Positions 48,497-58,562 of a stretch of 64,000 nt of DNA are shown one piece after another (positions within the stretch are counted from its first letter, which is position 1; each line of letters begins with the position of its first letter). The notes under the pieces are model-generated. The model had not been told where the DNA came from, made no database searches, and was given only the letters and a program-made list of their open reading frames with translations. This stretch comes from Silene latifolia. Lineage: Eukaryota; Streptophyta; Magnoliopsida; Caryophyllales; Caryophyllaceae. Location of the stretch: positions 86,147,637 to 86,211,636 of the forward strand of contig NC_133534.1 in assembly GCF_048544455.1 (NCBI RefSeq), read 5' to 3'. Both the position numbers and the translations under genes were made by a program.

Positions 48497-48628
48497 GGAC
48501 ATTGTTTTTCTTATAAATCTTTTATTTTGTTATGCATGCACTAGATCTAAAGAACAAATAATTAAGAAGTTAATTAGTTAATTAGTTCACTATTAGAAGA
48601 GTCTAATAATAGGTATATGAACCTAACA
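48497..48628 (+). repeat. 3' LTR of outer Copia element, last part
   Basis: This matches 494-623 of the 5' LTR copy and ends CCTAACA. It marks the right edge of the retrotransposon nest. Confidence 0.92.
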
Positions 48629-48704
48629 TTATTTGCAAGTGAGACAAATCATAGGTAGCTTTTGACAAAAAAAAAAACCAAATATCTAAGACTCTTAAAA
48701 TTGC

Positions 48705-49569
48705 ATGCCTAGATCATATAGCTTCTTTACCGGCTGTTTTTATGACGATAATGAATGTAAAGTTGTTAAGATTGTCGTGTTTCCGAAAAATGGTGAAATT
48801 GTGGAAGACGGTTTTTTTTCGGTATCAGCATTGTTTGGAAATGGGGATTTAGGGTTTTGGAAGTTTGGAGAGAAGGAATGGAAAATTGTGCCCATGAACG
48901 GTTGCCGTTTCACTGATGTGATTGTCTTTGAGGATGAATTTTATGTGACCGATTTGAAAGGAAAGGTGAAGGTTATTGATCCTGTGACATTCGAGGCGAG
49001 AGATGTTATCGCCTCGAATGTCGAGTTTTGTGATGGAATGTTCACTTATTTTTTTATTTTTTTTGAGGGGAAACCCGAAGGTTCTATTGAAGTTCACTTA
49101 TTTGGTTGAGTCTAATTTGAAGTTGTACTTGGTTAATAAAGAGGTTAACACTACTGGTGGGTTCGAGGAAGCGATATATCCTAACCCGGAAACAAAGAAA
49201 ATGGTGAGGACTCAAGTTTATTGTGAGTCAATGCAGCCAATGTGCCTTGGTGTTTGGGTTTTAAAGGAAGGGGATGGACCGTTTTGGGACCCGACATGGA
49301 GTTTAGATGATCGGGTTTTCTTTGTGAGTGAGTATGTGACGTTTTCTATGTCGGCAAAGGAAGTTGGGTTGAAGAGAGGAGATTGTATCTTCTTCAATCA
49401 GGAAGGGTTTAGAGGTCATTTGTGTTATGGCGGGTATGGTAGTGATGATGAATGTGACAGTTGTGACCATACTTACAAGTCGGAGCTGCAATTGTTTAGC
49501 ATAAACTGCGGGATTTTCGTGTTGCCACAGGGGTCAATTACTACCACCCTGATTGCAATATTACTTTAA
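48705..49569 (+). pseudogene. DUF295 (SKIP23-like) F-box family gene, truncated and frameshifted
   Basis: The translation matches the DUF295 beta-propeller region of plant F-box proteins such as SKIP23, which act as substrate receptors of SCF ubiquitin ligases. GDLGFWKFGEKEWKIV, DVIVFEDEFYVTDLKGKV, YLVES (in a second frame), DRVFFVSEYVTFSMSAKEV, GDCIFFNQ and a C-terminal GIFVLPQGSI are visible. The frame changes between about 49040 and 49110, near T-runs, so no single frame spans the domain. The N-terminal third, including the F-box, is missing: an in-frame stop lies just upstream of 48705 and the Copia LTR ends 76 bp before it. Loss by retroelement insertion is possible, not shown. Confidence 0.75.
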
Positions 49570-49834
49570 TCTTAGCAACTAAACTACAGAGTACATAGCA
49601 TCGCAGAAGCTAAAATAGTTGCAAAATAACCTTAAACTAAGCAAACTACTCCGATGAAACTACATAAACATCTTCATTGTTCTTCACTTACGGTCTGCCT
49701 TAGTCGGAGGTTAACCATTTAGGAACAGGCCAGAAGATCTTAAACGGGCGAGGCAACATACCCTAAAAGGGTTACACAAATTCACAAAGCACAAATTCCA
49801 TCAAACAACAAGCAATAAAAAACTATAACTAATA
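49570..49834. other. Intergenic, nothing recognised
   Basis: AT-rich sequence between the DUF295 relic and the Stowaway repeat, with no coding or RNA signal seen. Confidence 0.5.
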
Positions 49835-49924
49835 CTCACTGCGTCCCAATCATTTGTTTACCTTCGATTAAAATAACTCTCACGAATAACAATGAAGATA
49901 AACAAATGTTTCAGACGGAGGGGT
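49835..49924. mobile_element. Short Stowaway-like MITE
   Basis: The ends 'ctcactgcgtcccaatcatt' and the inverse of 'tgtttcagacggagggg' form about 28-bp imperfect inverted repeats with TA flanks. The CTCCCTCCGTC-like terminus is typical of Stowaway (Tc1/mariner-derived) MITEs. Only 90 bp long. Confidence 0.7.
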
Positions 49925-49946
49925 TACAATATTATCAACAGCATAC

Positions 49947-50206
49947 CCTGTAAGCATTAAGCTCATTCTCCAACTTCTCCTTCCGCTGTTCGGCACGTCG
50001 TTCAACAGAATCAACCCAACCCGAATCAAAACCATAAGAATGCCTCAATCTTCCATTAATCCTCACAGCAACTTCCTTAAACAATTGAACATCTTCGCCT
50101 TTCTTAATCTCATCATACGCCATGCGAAGTGCTTCAAGCTGCATATTAGGGTTTTCGTTATCGCATTGATCAGCGATGAAGATGAGACGCATGATCTTAG
50201 TGCGAA
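49947..50206 (-). pseudogene. Isolated exon of COP9 signalosome subunit 1 (CSN1)
   Basis: The - strand exon translates as VRTKIMRLIFIADQC..., then LEALRMAYDEIKKGEDVQLFKEV and RRAEQRKEKLENELNAYR. This is characteristic of CSN1 (FUS6/COP11), a scaffold subunit of the complex that removes NEDD8 from cullins. It is bounded by an acceptor CTTTCAG (50213-50207) and a donor GTATGC (from 49946), in the right phase for an internal exon. No preceding exon (toward 51400) or following exon (toward 49570) is found, so it is a gene fragment. The coding sequence itself has no stop. Confidence 0.8.
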
Positions 50207-50213
50207 CTGAAAG

Positions 50214-51364
50214 TATAGTCCCTTAAAGTTCAGGTCTTTATCTTACCATTAACTCGAAAATTAATCATCGAAGAACATAAGGATTTATATAAAGTTGTCA
50301 ATTTTAAGAAAATACGTGAGGTATTCGTTTTCTATTATTTGTAGGTTCCCTATTATTATTTCTTATCTATTTCCGGTTGAACTAACAAGCTTTTTTGTAT
50401 TCAGATATAATGAACTTGATGTACATGCCAATTTTGTTTCATTGGACGTAAATTGTTAATCAAGACACACTTAGTAAGCCATGACTGGTAACAAGTATTC
50501 AAAATTTAGTTATTATACATAAATTGGGTCTTAAACCTCTCATTAAACATTTATTATTGTGTGAAGCGGTCTCATATTATAAGACAATTTAATAATGTAA
50601 AAAATAATTTTTTGGTACAGAATATTATGAGACGGTCTTAGTCTTTAATTTTTGATCATCTAATACAATAATAGTATGCATATGAATTCTAAAACAAACC
50701 AATCTACTTGTGAAGCAGGTCTTAAATTGATAGCTGAAGTTCCCTTTTATAAGTGGAAATATACAGGGTATTGCAACAAAAAAGGTGAAGGGCTGATAGT
50801 CGATGCGACATGTTTTCCATTCGTTGAAGCTCGATGGATTACTTAGCTTCATGTTTTAAGCTCCATCGTTAATCCACTATAACTTTTTGTGGATCGGAAC
50901 CCGATTATATAAAGGGTACTGTGTTGGATGTTAATTATTAGATGTAAACTCGTGCAAGATTGAAGTGTGTTTATATAAGCTATATATGATATTTCCATGA
51001 TATATTGGTTACACTTTTGAGTGATTTGTCACAATTAAAAAAATAACTTACTCTGTTATATATAGTAATGGAGCCTATATATATACAAGGTGTATATATA
51101 ATAAAATAATGTTATAGCGTTTGGGTTGGTTTCAATTATACATTATTTATATTTATTTTGAGCTTTTAACCCACTAAAACTCATACGAAGTATTTGCATT
51201 TTTTTTAAACCTATAGGGTAAAATCATTAATATTAACCAACAAGACAATCAGCTATCTCGGGCAACAACTACTATCGGTAAAATATTATATAGATGTTAA
51301 TTAACATTCATAATTGTGAACACCGTTTAAAATAGTAAAAAAAAAGTTCCACAACAATTAAAGG
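50214..51364. other. AT-rich non-coding DNA
   Basis: A small inverted repeat 'gcggtctcatattataagac' / 'atattatgagacggtctta' lies at about 50559-50640, a foldback motif common in plant DNA. No gene is seen in the rest. Confidence 0.5.
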
Positions 51365-51410
51365 AGAATCAAATTTGAAACCCGTACAACGCACGGGCAC
51401 AAAATCTAGT
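51365..51410 (+). mobile_element. Helitron-like 3' terminus
   Basis: The hairpin CCCGTACAACGCACGGG (51381-51397) is followed eight bases later by CTAGT (51406-51410). This is the hairpin-plus-CTRRT ending of plant Helitrons. The body would extend to the left. The 5' TC end was not found. Confidence 0.6.
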
Positions 51411-51839
51411 AACTACGTATGTTGGAAATATGTCGAGATTTGGTCGATTTTGCGACAATAACCTATCTCACATAAGTCTAATAACATCTAATAACAATGA
51501 ACAGCTGTGTCCAAACCAAAATTTAACTTCAGATAAACAAATTTTATATTTTCTTATTTTAACAATAACGACAAACATCTGCAAAAGTTAAGCGTATGTA
51601 CATCTTGACTTCCCAATATCGGACCTAAGCAAGATTAAAACATAAAAGAGTCATGTGAGATAGGTTAAGGCCGGAAAACTGACCAAATCTGTCTAGTCTG
51701 TTAGCATAGGTAGTCGAAAAAAAATTTAAGGTAGTATTTTTACAAATACCCCTAAATATAAGATAGTATTTGACAAAAAAACCCTAAGTGAAAATAATTG
51801 TAGTAACATTGAATATAGTAATGTGATAGTAATCACTCA

Positions 51840-52070
51840 TTTGAATAGTCAAAGTAACAATATTGGCAGCGAGCGGGAGTAGTGAAAATAATAGAAGTAA
51901 CAACGAAAGTAGTGAAATTATCAATATTAATGCGAAAGTAGTGAAAATAACAATAACTAAGGCGGGAGTAGTGAAAGTAATAGTAGTAATAAATAATGTA
52001 GTAAAAGTAATAATACTAACAACAAAAGAAAGTATATATGAACAATTAACTAACCAATCGATTTAAGTAA
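51840..52070 (+). repeat. Degenerate minisatellite 'gcgggagtagtgaaaataa'
   Basis: Six or more diverged units of 30-40 bp ('gtagtgaaaataayaatartaa'). The 67-codon frame across them has a biased composition and is not a gene. Confidence 0.65.
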
Positions 52071-52214
52071 AATATTAATAGCGGAAGTAGTAAATTTGTC
52101 TTATAATTTATTTCATCATAATTTTAAAATATGTCATAGAAAAATATACTAATAATAAATTTATGAGTTATGCAACTTTACATTAATTTTACTTAATTGA
52201 AAATAAATAAATAA

Positions 52215-52264
<50 letters not shown>
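52215..52264. repeat. (AT)n microsatellite
   Basis: About 25 uninterrupted AT dinucleotides. Confidence 0.95.
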
Positions 52265-52266
<2 letters not shown>

Positions 52267-52500
52267 CGGGCTTTTTTTGACATTTTCCTATTAGAATTAG
52301 AAAATTATGCACTTATTATTAAGTAAAGGCTTTTTTTGATGTTTGCCTATTAAAATTAGAAAATTATACGCTTATTATTAAGTAAATTAATTATTTACAA
52401 TTTTACTATTAAAATTAGGAATAATTAAATATTTAAATATTTTCCTATTAAAATTAGAAAATTAATAACTTATTATTATTATTATTAAAATAAATAAATT
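52267..52500 (+). repeat. 59-bp tandem duplication plus diverged copies
   Basis: Two adjacent units containing 'cctattagaattagaaaatt' and 'gcttattattaagtaaa' (52269-52327, 52328-52386) are followed by two weaker copies. AT-rich, non-coding. Confidence 0.75.
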
Positions 52501-52729
52501 ATTTACAATTTTTTCAATTAAAACACATTTTATTAAAAAAAAATAAAATATTTCTTTATGTCAAAAATTAACCAATTTTCATTATTATAAAGTTACCACT
52601 TTTAAATTATTATAAAATTACCTCATTTTAACATACAACTATCACTGTCTATCATAAAATAATCACTTTTTTTTATCTTTTGCACTATATAGTTGCACAT
52701 AATAACTACTATTCTCTCTTTCTTTAGGC

Positions 52730-53990
52730 TTTAAGAATGATAAAAGAGAGTTTTAAAGATTATAATTTATGAAGTTTAATCTAAGATCAATATCAATCAA
52801 TTAAATATAAACCTATTTAAAATTGTCTTATTCATTATGGGTAGGACATGAATCTTATAGGGCGAGAGATGACTTCACTCTGCGTGTGTATTTTTGTCAG
52901 AGGTAGGGGTAGGGGTATGGTGAGTTTTTGGGGAGGGGTGAGTTTCTTGAGGAGTAGAGTTAATCTCTAACGTTTAAGAGTGTAATTTAGGGAATATATA
53001 AGAAGATATCGATATGAGGAATTGTTCGTGGATAGAGACGGGGTTGGGTAGGAAGGGTTAGGTTGGTTGCTTGGGTATGAAGAGTGAATGCACGTAAAAA
53101 ATTGATATGGTGAGGTAATATTAGAACAGGTAAATAAGTACGGAGTATATTTTATTTGAAGGTCGTACTATGAGAAAAGGAGAAAAACACACATATTATA
53201 TTATTTGAAGGGTTAAGTTTCTCTGAAGTATCATATATATAAACGAAACCATATATAAGTATATAACATATATGTTTTATATAATAGAAAAAATACAACA
53301 ATACTGGATAGGCAAAGGAGAGTAAGGAAAAAAAAAAGACAAATAAGGAATGACAAAAGAGAGTTTTGATGATTATAATTTGAAAACTTTAATCTAAGAT
53401 CAATATAATTTCAATATAAACTACTTCACTTAATATTGTCTTATTCATTATGGGTAGGACATGAATCTGATAGGGTAATTAGTGTGTTTTTTAGGGGTAG
53501 GAGTAGGGGTATGTTGGGCTTCTGGGCTTCTGGGGATGGGGTAAGTTTCTCGAGGGGTGGGTTAATCTCTGACGTTTTAGAGTGCAATTTAGAGAATATA
53601 AGCAGATATCGATAGGGGAAATTGTTCACGGATAGGGATGGGGTTTGTTACGATGGGTTTAGGTTGTTTAGTTTGATGGGAACGGGGAAAGGTGAATGCA
53701 CGTGGAAAATAGTTGATATGGTGAGCAATATTTGAAAAGGTAAATAAATAAATTTTATTTGAAGGAAGTACTGTGAGGAAATGTAAAACGTAGACATACT
53801 ATAAATATAGGCTAAATGTCTTTGAAGTATCGTGTATATAAACGCATAACTTTTGTACGTTTTATATAACGAGGGAAAAACAATATTGGAATGGGAAAAG
53901 CGAGTAAGGAAGAAAATGAGAGAAATGGGGAATGACAAAAGAGGGTTTTGATGACTATAAGTAGTTTATATTGAATTGATTGATATTGAT
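52730..53990 (+). repeat. About 600-bp tandem duplication (2.1 copies)
   Basis: Copy 1 (about 52737-53348) and copy 2 (about 53349-53933) share 'aatctaagatcaat', 'cttattcattatgggtagga', 'catgaatct' and 'gtatcrtatatataaacg' blocks in the same order. A third copy starts at 53934 ('gggaatgacaaaagagggtt') and stops after about 40 bp. The small - strand frames inside are not recognisable genes. Confidence 0.8.
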
Positions 53991-54264
53991 CTATTTCAAG
54001 TCATGTAAATTATTTACACTTTGTTTGTAAAAAATAAAAATATAAAGGAAAAGAGAAGGAATAATACGGAGGGAGAAAAAAGGGATGGAAATATGGAAAT
54101 TAAAATATGATAAGTTTGTTTCAAATTTATTTTATGTTTGTGGGATTTTGGTTTGTATTTGAGATGAAAATAGATCTCACTATTTATATGTTCATCATCT
54201 CTCTATTTACCTCATTGGTTAATAAAACTCGAAATAAGTAATGTAATACACTATAATTGCAACG

Positions 54265-54304
54265 TATTGTAGTATCCGTGCAACTCACGGGCATGAAAAC
54301 TACT
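54265..54304 (+). mobile_element. Possible degenerate Helitron-like 3' end
   Basis: CCGTGCAACTCACGG (hairpin) is followed by 'gcatgaaaaCTACT'. It resembles the terminus at 51381-51410, but the last motif deviates from CTRRT. Confidence 0.35.
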
Positions 54305-54417
54305 TAGAATGTTAAATAGAGGTAGCCCGGGCGAAACTGAGCACCAATACTAGTCCTTATAAAGGAGGAAATCCAAAACAATGCACGTCAATCACTATTA
54401 GTATAAGGCTTTAATCC

Positions 54418-54609
54418 TTTTTTATTTTTATTTTGGTGTAAATCGGGGTGTCCACCGTCGACAATAGTGTAGTACCTCTTTGCCTCAGATGCTCTCACAA
54501 AGAGGTAAACGACTGGCCAAAGAATTTGCTTCATTCCAAGGAGCGGGAATCGAACCCCTGACCCCGTGGTTAAAAAATGAGGTGAACAACCACCACATCA
54601 AACACATTT
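54418..54609 (-). mobile_element. tRNA-derived SINE
   Basis: The - strand reads GTGGTGGTTGTTCACC (A-box region), then GGGTTCGATTCCCGC (B box of a tRNA promoter), a unique body, and an A-rich tail (AAAATAAAAATAAAAAAGG). It is flanked by 21-22-bp direct repeats 'tattagtataagrcttta(a)tcc' at 54396-54417 and 54610-54630, the long target duplication expected of retroposition. Confidence 0.8.
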
Positions 54610-54630
54610 TATTAGTATAAGACTTTATCC

Positions 54631-54886
54631 TAAGATGCTGCCCACTACAACTATTCATCTGCCATCCCCATCTCAAAATTAAATGTCACTGCGGCTAACT
54701 ATCCAAGAGGACGTATATTCCCACAGTAATCCTCTAGTGGTCAAGGCAGATATCAACATTATCCGCATTGTCATTGTAGGATCAATATCAATGCCTACGC
54801 CAATTTCTTGTAGAAAGAGGCCTCCCACAACTCAAAAGCTTGAGGTTGAACATAAGTCGCTTTTCGTCAAAGAAATTCCCCTTCGG
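54631..54886. other. Intergenic, nothing recognised
   Basis: The + strand frame starting 54683 extends into the neighbouring LINE-derived insert and has no family pattern. No gene is seen. Confidence 0.5.
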
Positions 54887-54900
54887 AACCATAGTTTTGC

Positions 54901-55856
54901 ATTTTTTTTTTTTAAAAGAAAAGATCATTTCATTAATAAAATGTCATACGACATCTACATCATATGTAAAAATCGACCAGATACAAATCGATTAAAACCA
55001 AATAAACTACAATCTCAACCAAATGAAGATCTCTAAACTTGATAGGCTCATGTACCGCTTCTGAACATCCTCTAACATATCACCTCATATGGTTTTTCAC
55101 AAGAGAGTATTCGAATCTTCTAAACCTTTGATGAGAATCGAGTTCATCTGACCAAATTGATTGTAACCAACAATCTAACAATATTTGTAATACCATATAA
55201 CCCACCATTATAACACTGATCTTTCGCATCCTTTGAACTATCAGGGATATGTAAACTCTCATATAGAGAGAGAGAAAACCCGCCAAAAGATGGGGACAAA
55301 CCTCTCACAACAGGAGAGAACAACTACTCGGAAAAGAAAACAATCATACCACAAAATAAAAGGCATAAACGAAAGAAAACAAGACGTCAACAACATAAAA
55401 TAAAAAGATGCAAAACCACCGCCTTCATACCAACCAGCACCATCGCCAAAACCAACACTACCTAACCAAAATCACTCCTCAAACGATTAAGACCAATCAA
55501 GCCCGTAAGACCACTCATATCCAAGGAGCACGACCAACCCACAAGACCCAAAAGGACGACCCTCGGAACCGCCGCATAATCAAGCAAAAGCTAAGCACAA
55601 AAACCGAAGGAGGCAGTTCGATGCTGGCCCACTAGGGACGGCAATCCGACGAGGGAAGACTCTCATAAAAAAAACAGTGAGCATGGAGGAGGGAGAGATC
55701 GCCGGAGATAGGCCAAGGGGAGGCCTCATCTCCGGCGAAAAGGGAGGCAGCGAAGGGAGGCGCGCGCGGGGGAGGGGGGAGGGGGGTTGTTGAAGGAGAA
55801 GGCGGCGAAACCAAACCTAGATTTTTTGGGAAGTTTTTTCTAGAGAGGAGTTCTAT
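54901..55856 (-). mobile_element. Short LINE-derived (non-LTR) insertion, 956 bp
   Basis: It is flanked by a 14-bp target duplication AACCATAGTTTTGC (54887-54900 and 55857-55870). On the - strand it begins ATAGAACTCCTCTCTAGAAAAA, has a GC-rich 5' region (55640-55800) and ends with TTAATGAAATGATCTTTTCT followed by poly-A (54901-54916). These are L1-type features, but no endonuclease or RT is present. It is therefore an internally deleted LINE or a LINE-mobilised non-autonomous element. The small frames inside have no recognisable product. Confidence 0.75.
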
Positions 55857-55886
55857 AACCATAGTTTTGCTAATTACGTATGTTCT

Positions 55887-55892
55887 TTTATT
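55887..55892 (-). terminator. Candidate polyadenylation signal of the BAP31-like gene
   Basis: AATAAA on the - strand, 320 bp after the stop codon and just before the LINE-derived insert. Confidence 0.4.
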
Positions 55893-56210
55893 AGTCAGTT
55901 ATGGCTGGAATTCAGTTTTCACCGTTGCAAAGCATTCAGAATAGATCTGCATAATCATAATTCCAACAGTTTTTATACATAAAATTAATCACTGCCACAC
56001 ACAAAGAGCTACTCCGTATCTACTCTGCAACGTAGATATCAGTATACTGCAGATATAAGTATTAACTTCTGGCGGTCTGAAAGTAATCTCTACCAGCAGA
56101 AAGTTACAATGTCACACTGAAAGCCTGTGCAATTCGAAAATTGTTTAATCAGGCACAGATTTACACTACTACAAGACCGAGAAAACTCGAAAATTTACTA
56201 TGCGTATCCT

Positions 56211-56560
56211 TCACGAGTTTTTCTTGCCATCAGAACTCAATTCCTGCAATTGACTACGAAGATGCTGGTTATCCTCAAGCACCCGGTCATACTCGAGAAG
56301 CAGGCCTTCAGATTGCTTCTTCAAAGCCTCTGCTTTGGATTGTTCAGCTTTAGCCTCATCGGTTTTGGCAGCACATTCAGATTCCAGGGTCTTGATCTGA
56401 GACTTCAAAGCAGCAACTTGTTCCTCCACATTCCCACTCTTCACATCATCAAAACTCCGGTTCTGTTTTTTTGCAGCTTCCATGGTCTTTCTAAGTAATC
56501 GAAGTTCTCTTATGTAATGATGCAATCTATCCATCATCAGTCCAAGGAACAAGATGAATC
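56211..56560 (-). CDS. BAP31-like ER membrane protein, exon 2 (C-terminal)
   Basis: Joined to exon 1 (62622-62904), this gives a 210-residue protein, close to the usual about 220 of plant BAP31-like proteins. Those are ER membrane chaperone/sorting factors. The acceptor is TGATGCAG|GATTC at 56560, and the codon split 1+2 restores Gly. The exon encodes the end of the third membrane helix (GFILFLGLMMDRLHHYIRELRLLRK), then a long coiled coil (NVEEQVAALKSQIKTLESECAA...). The C-terminus KKNS fits the KKXX ER-retrieval signal. The frame is intact. Confidence 0.9.
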
Positions 56561-56565
56561 CTGCA

Positions 56566-57010
56566 TCAGTTATGCATGTAGGTCAGGTACTCTGACCGAT
56601 AAAAATCAATCACAATCTACTCATCATGCAACTTGGCAATTTTCAAATTAGAGTTAAGTCATTGAGGGGTAATACCATAACTTGGATTCGAAACCAATCT
56701 GCCTCAACGTTGAAAATGGCAAATAATGTTTAGTCTAATGTTCATATATAAATATAAATTTGATAAAATATATATAAATGTCAGTTATGCCATGTATGTC
56801 AGGTAATCTGACCGACAAAAATCCATCACAATCTATTCATCATACAACTAGGCAATTTTCAAACCAGTGTTAAGACATTGAGGGCTGATTCCATGACCTA
56901 GATTCAAAACCAATCTGCATCAATATTGCTCTTTGGCTCGCGTTACACAAAAAAATAGAAAGGCAAATTATCTGTAGCCTAATGTTCATAAATAAATATA
57001 GGTTTGATTT
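56566..57010. repeat. Tandem duplication next to the splice acceptor
   Basis: 'cagttatgc..atgtaggtca' and the following about 215 bp recur from 56785 ('cagttatgccatgtatgtca'). Both contain 'ctgaccga', 'caatctaytcatcat' and 'taatgttcata'. The first copy abuts exon 2. Confidence 0.8.
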
Positions 57011-57872
57011 GGAAAATATAAAAGTTAGCCACAAAAACCTTATAAACAGAAAAACAGAGTATCAAGCAGAGATCATGAACATGTTGGCCTTTTTCTGATA
57101 AGCTGAAATGAGAAGAAATGTGAGAATAGATATTCTTCACAGATAAAACTGACCAGAGACAAATGACTACAGCATACATGGAATCTCGTTATTCAGCGCC
57201 AGTATCGTAGCTAACTTAGTCTTAACGCGATTCAATAGTCTACACACGTAAGCGACACAATGTGGGGGATTTTGAAGCACAACAACTTGAGTAACTATAA
57301 TCAAAAGTGCCAGTCCAACCAACATGGTGCAAATTTGGAAATTGCAGAGTTGCAGGTTTTGAATGTCACTGAACAAACCAGCGCAGTTTGGCAAGCAAAG
57401 AATCATAGTTGAATTCCATTTTCTAACATATTTATTTCCTCTCTGTCATGATTTTTACAAGTGGTATTTTGGTTGATACTTCAGAACACATGAACTTGGA
57501 GTCCCCCTGAATTCACTGTAGCAAGTACTTCCTCTGGCAAAAACATAGGAACTAGAACTCCCGAAGAATTCCAGTTACCACATAATGGGGCGAGTTACAT
57601 TATCCCACAGTTAAGTTTCAAGATCCTAAGTGCAGCCAAACAACTCTGACAACTTCCCATATATTAAAATCACACGATTTAGAAAACTGACAATTCTCGT
57701 AGTGAAACAAAATAAAAACAATAATTACACAAAAGCAGTACAATGTGGTAAGTAGGCAGCATGAAGCTAAAACGAATATTTCTAAAGAGTATGAAGTAAG
57801 CCAAAGAACGTTCATAACAAGCCAAAGTACTAAATGCTTCTATCGCGTTACCAAGTCAGTGTAGTTCTCTAA

Positions 57873-58261
57873 GGGTGTGTTTGGATTGAGAAAATTAGAG
57901 GGAAAGGGAGGGGAGGGAAAGGAAAGGGTTTAATTTCCTTTGTTTGGTTACAATATATGGAATGAAGGAAATGGAAGGGGAGGGGAATAAGAGGATTTAG
58001 TTTCCCTCCTTTAGACTAAACTAAAATCTTTCCATCATTGGCAAGATTTGGAAGGAAAACCTTTTTTTTTCTCTCATTTCATCAACATCCTCCATCCACT
58101 CTACCATCTCCCTCTCTTCCTCCCCTTCCATCACCCTCTCATCATTTTTGTTATCCAAACAACCATAATTTATTTTCCCCCCCCCTCCCCTCCCCTACCT
58201 TTCCTTCCCCTCACTCCCCCTCCCCTCCCTTTCCCTCCTAAAATGGTATCCAAACACACCC
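57873..58261. mobile_element. Tourist-like MITE 1
   Basis: Terminal inverted repeats start GGGTGTGTTTGGAT and the element is flanked by TAA on both sides (57870-57872, 58262-58264). The purine-rich left arm and pyrimidine-rich right arm are complementary. PIF/Harbinger-derived MITEs have this terminus and a 3-bp TAA/TTA target. The 216-codon frame crossing it is an artefact of the skewed composition. Confidence 0.8.
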
Positions 58262-58264
58262 TAA

Positions 58265-58562
58265 GGGTGTGTTTGGATAGCAAAAGTGGAGGGAAAGAGA
58301 GGGGAGGGGGAAGGAGGGAAGGGAAAGTGAGAGAAGGGAAGAGGAGGGGGAATTGGGAGTTGGTGTTTGGATACAATTTCCCTCCAAATCTTGCCTATTG
58401 TGGAGAAATTTTGATTAGGCTTGGAGGAGGAAAATTGAATCCCTCCAAATCACTCCCCCTCCATTTCCCTTCACCCTCGTTTGCTATCCAAACAAGAGAT
58501 TTTAAATCCCCTACTCTCCCTCCCTTTCTTTTCCCTCCAAATCTTTCAATCCAAACACACCC
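58265..58562. mobile_element. Tourist-like MITE 2, directly abutting MITE 1
   Basis: It has the same GGGTGTGTTTGGAT termini, with TAA at 58262-58264 (shared with MITE 1) and 58563-58565. Confidence 0.8.

Larger units (their letters stand above)
1..48628 (+). mobile_element. Outer Copia-type LTR retrotransposon, 5' end outside window
   Basis: The LTR remnant at 1-625 is repeated at 27997-28497 plus 48497-48628. Between them lie an iMet-type primer-binding site (628), a gag gene (5320-6189), pol relics with a YVDD motif, and a polypurine tract (GACAAGTGGGAGAT) just before the 3' LTR at 27323. The LTR starts TGTTGG and ends CA, about 1307 bp when the Tat insertion is removed, so about 670 bp of the 5' LTR lie left of the window. 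The two LTR copies differ at roughly 11 sites over 625 bp by eye, plus an 8-bp insertion in the 3' copy. Three other retroelements interrupt it. The right target duplication would start TTATT at 48629; its partner is outside the window. Confidence 0.92.

Noticed and set aside
51863..52066. 67-codon + strand frame rich in Val, Ile and Asn
   Set aside because: It is a translation of a degenerate minisatellite.
54540..54600. Possible tRNA gene (B-box GGGTTCGATTCCCGC on the - strand)
   Set aside because: No acceptor stem or anticodon arm can be paired; the A-rich tail and long target duplication show a tRNA-derived SINE instead.
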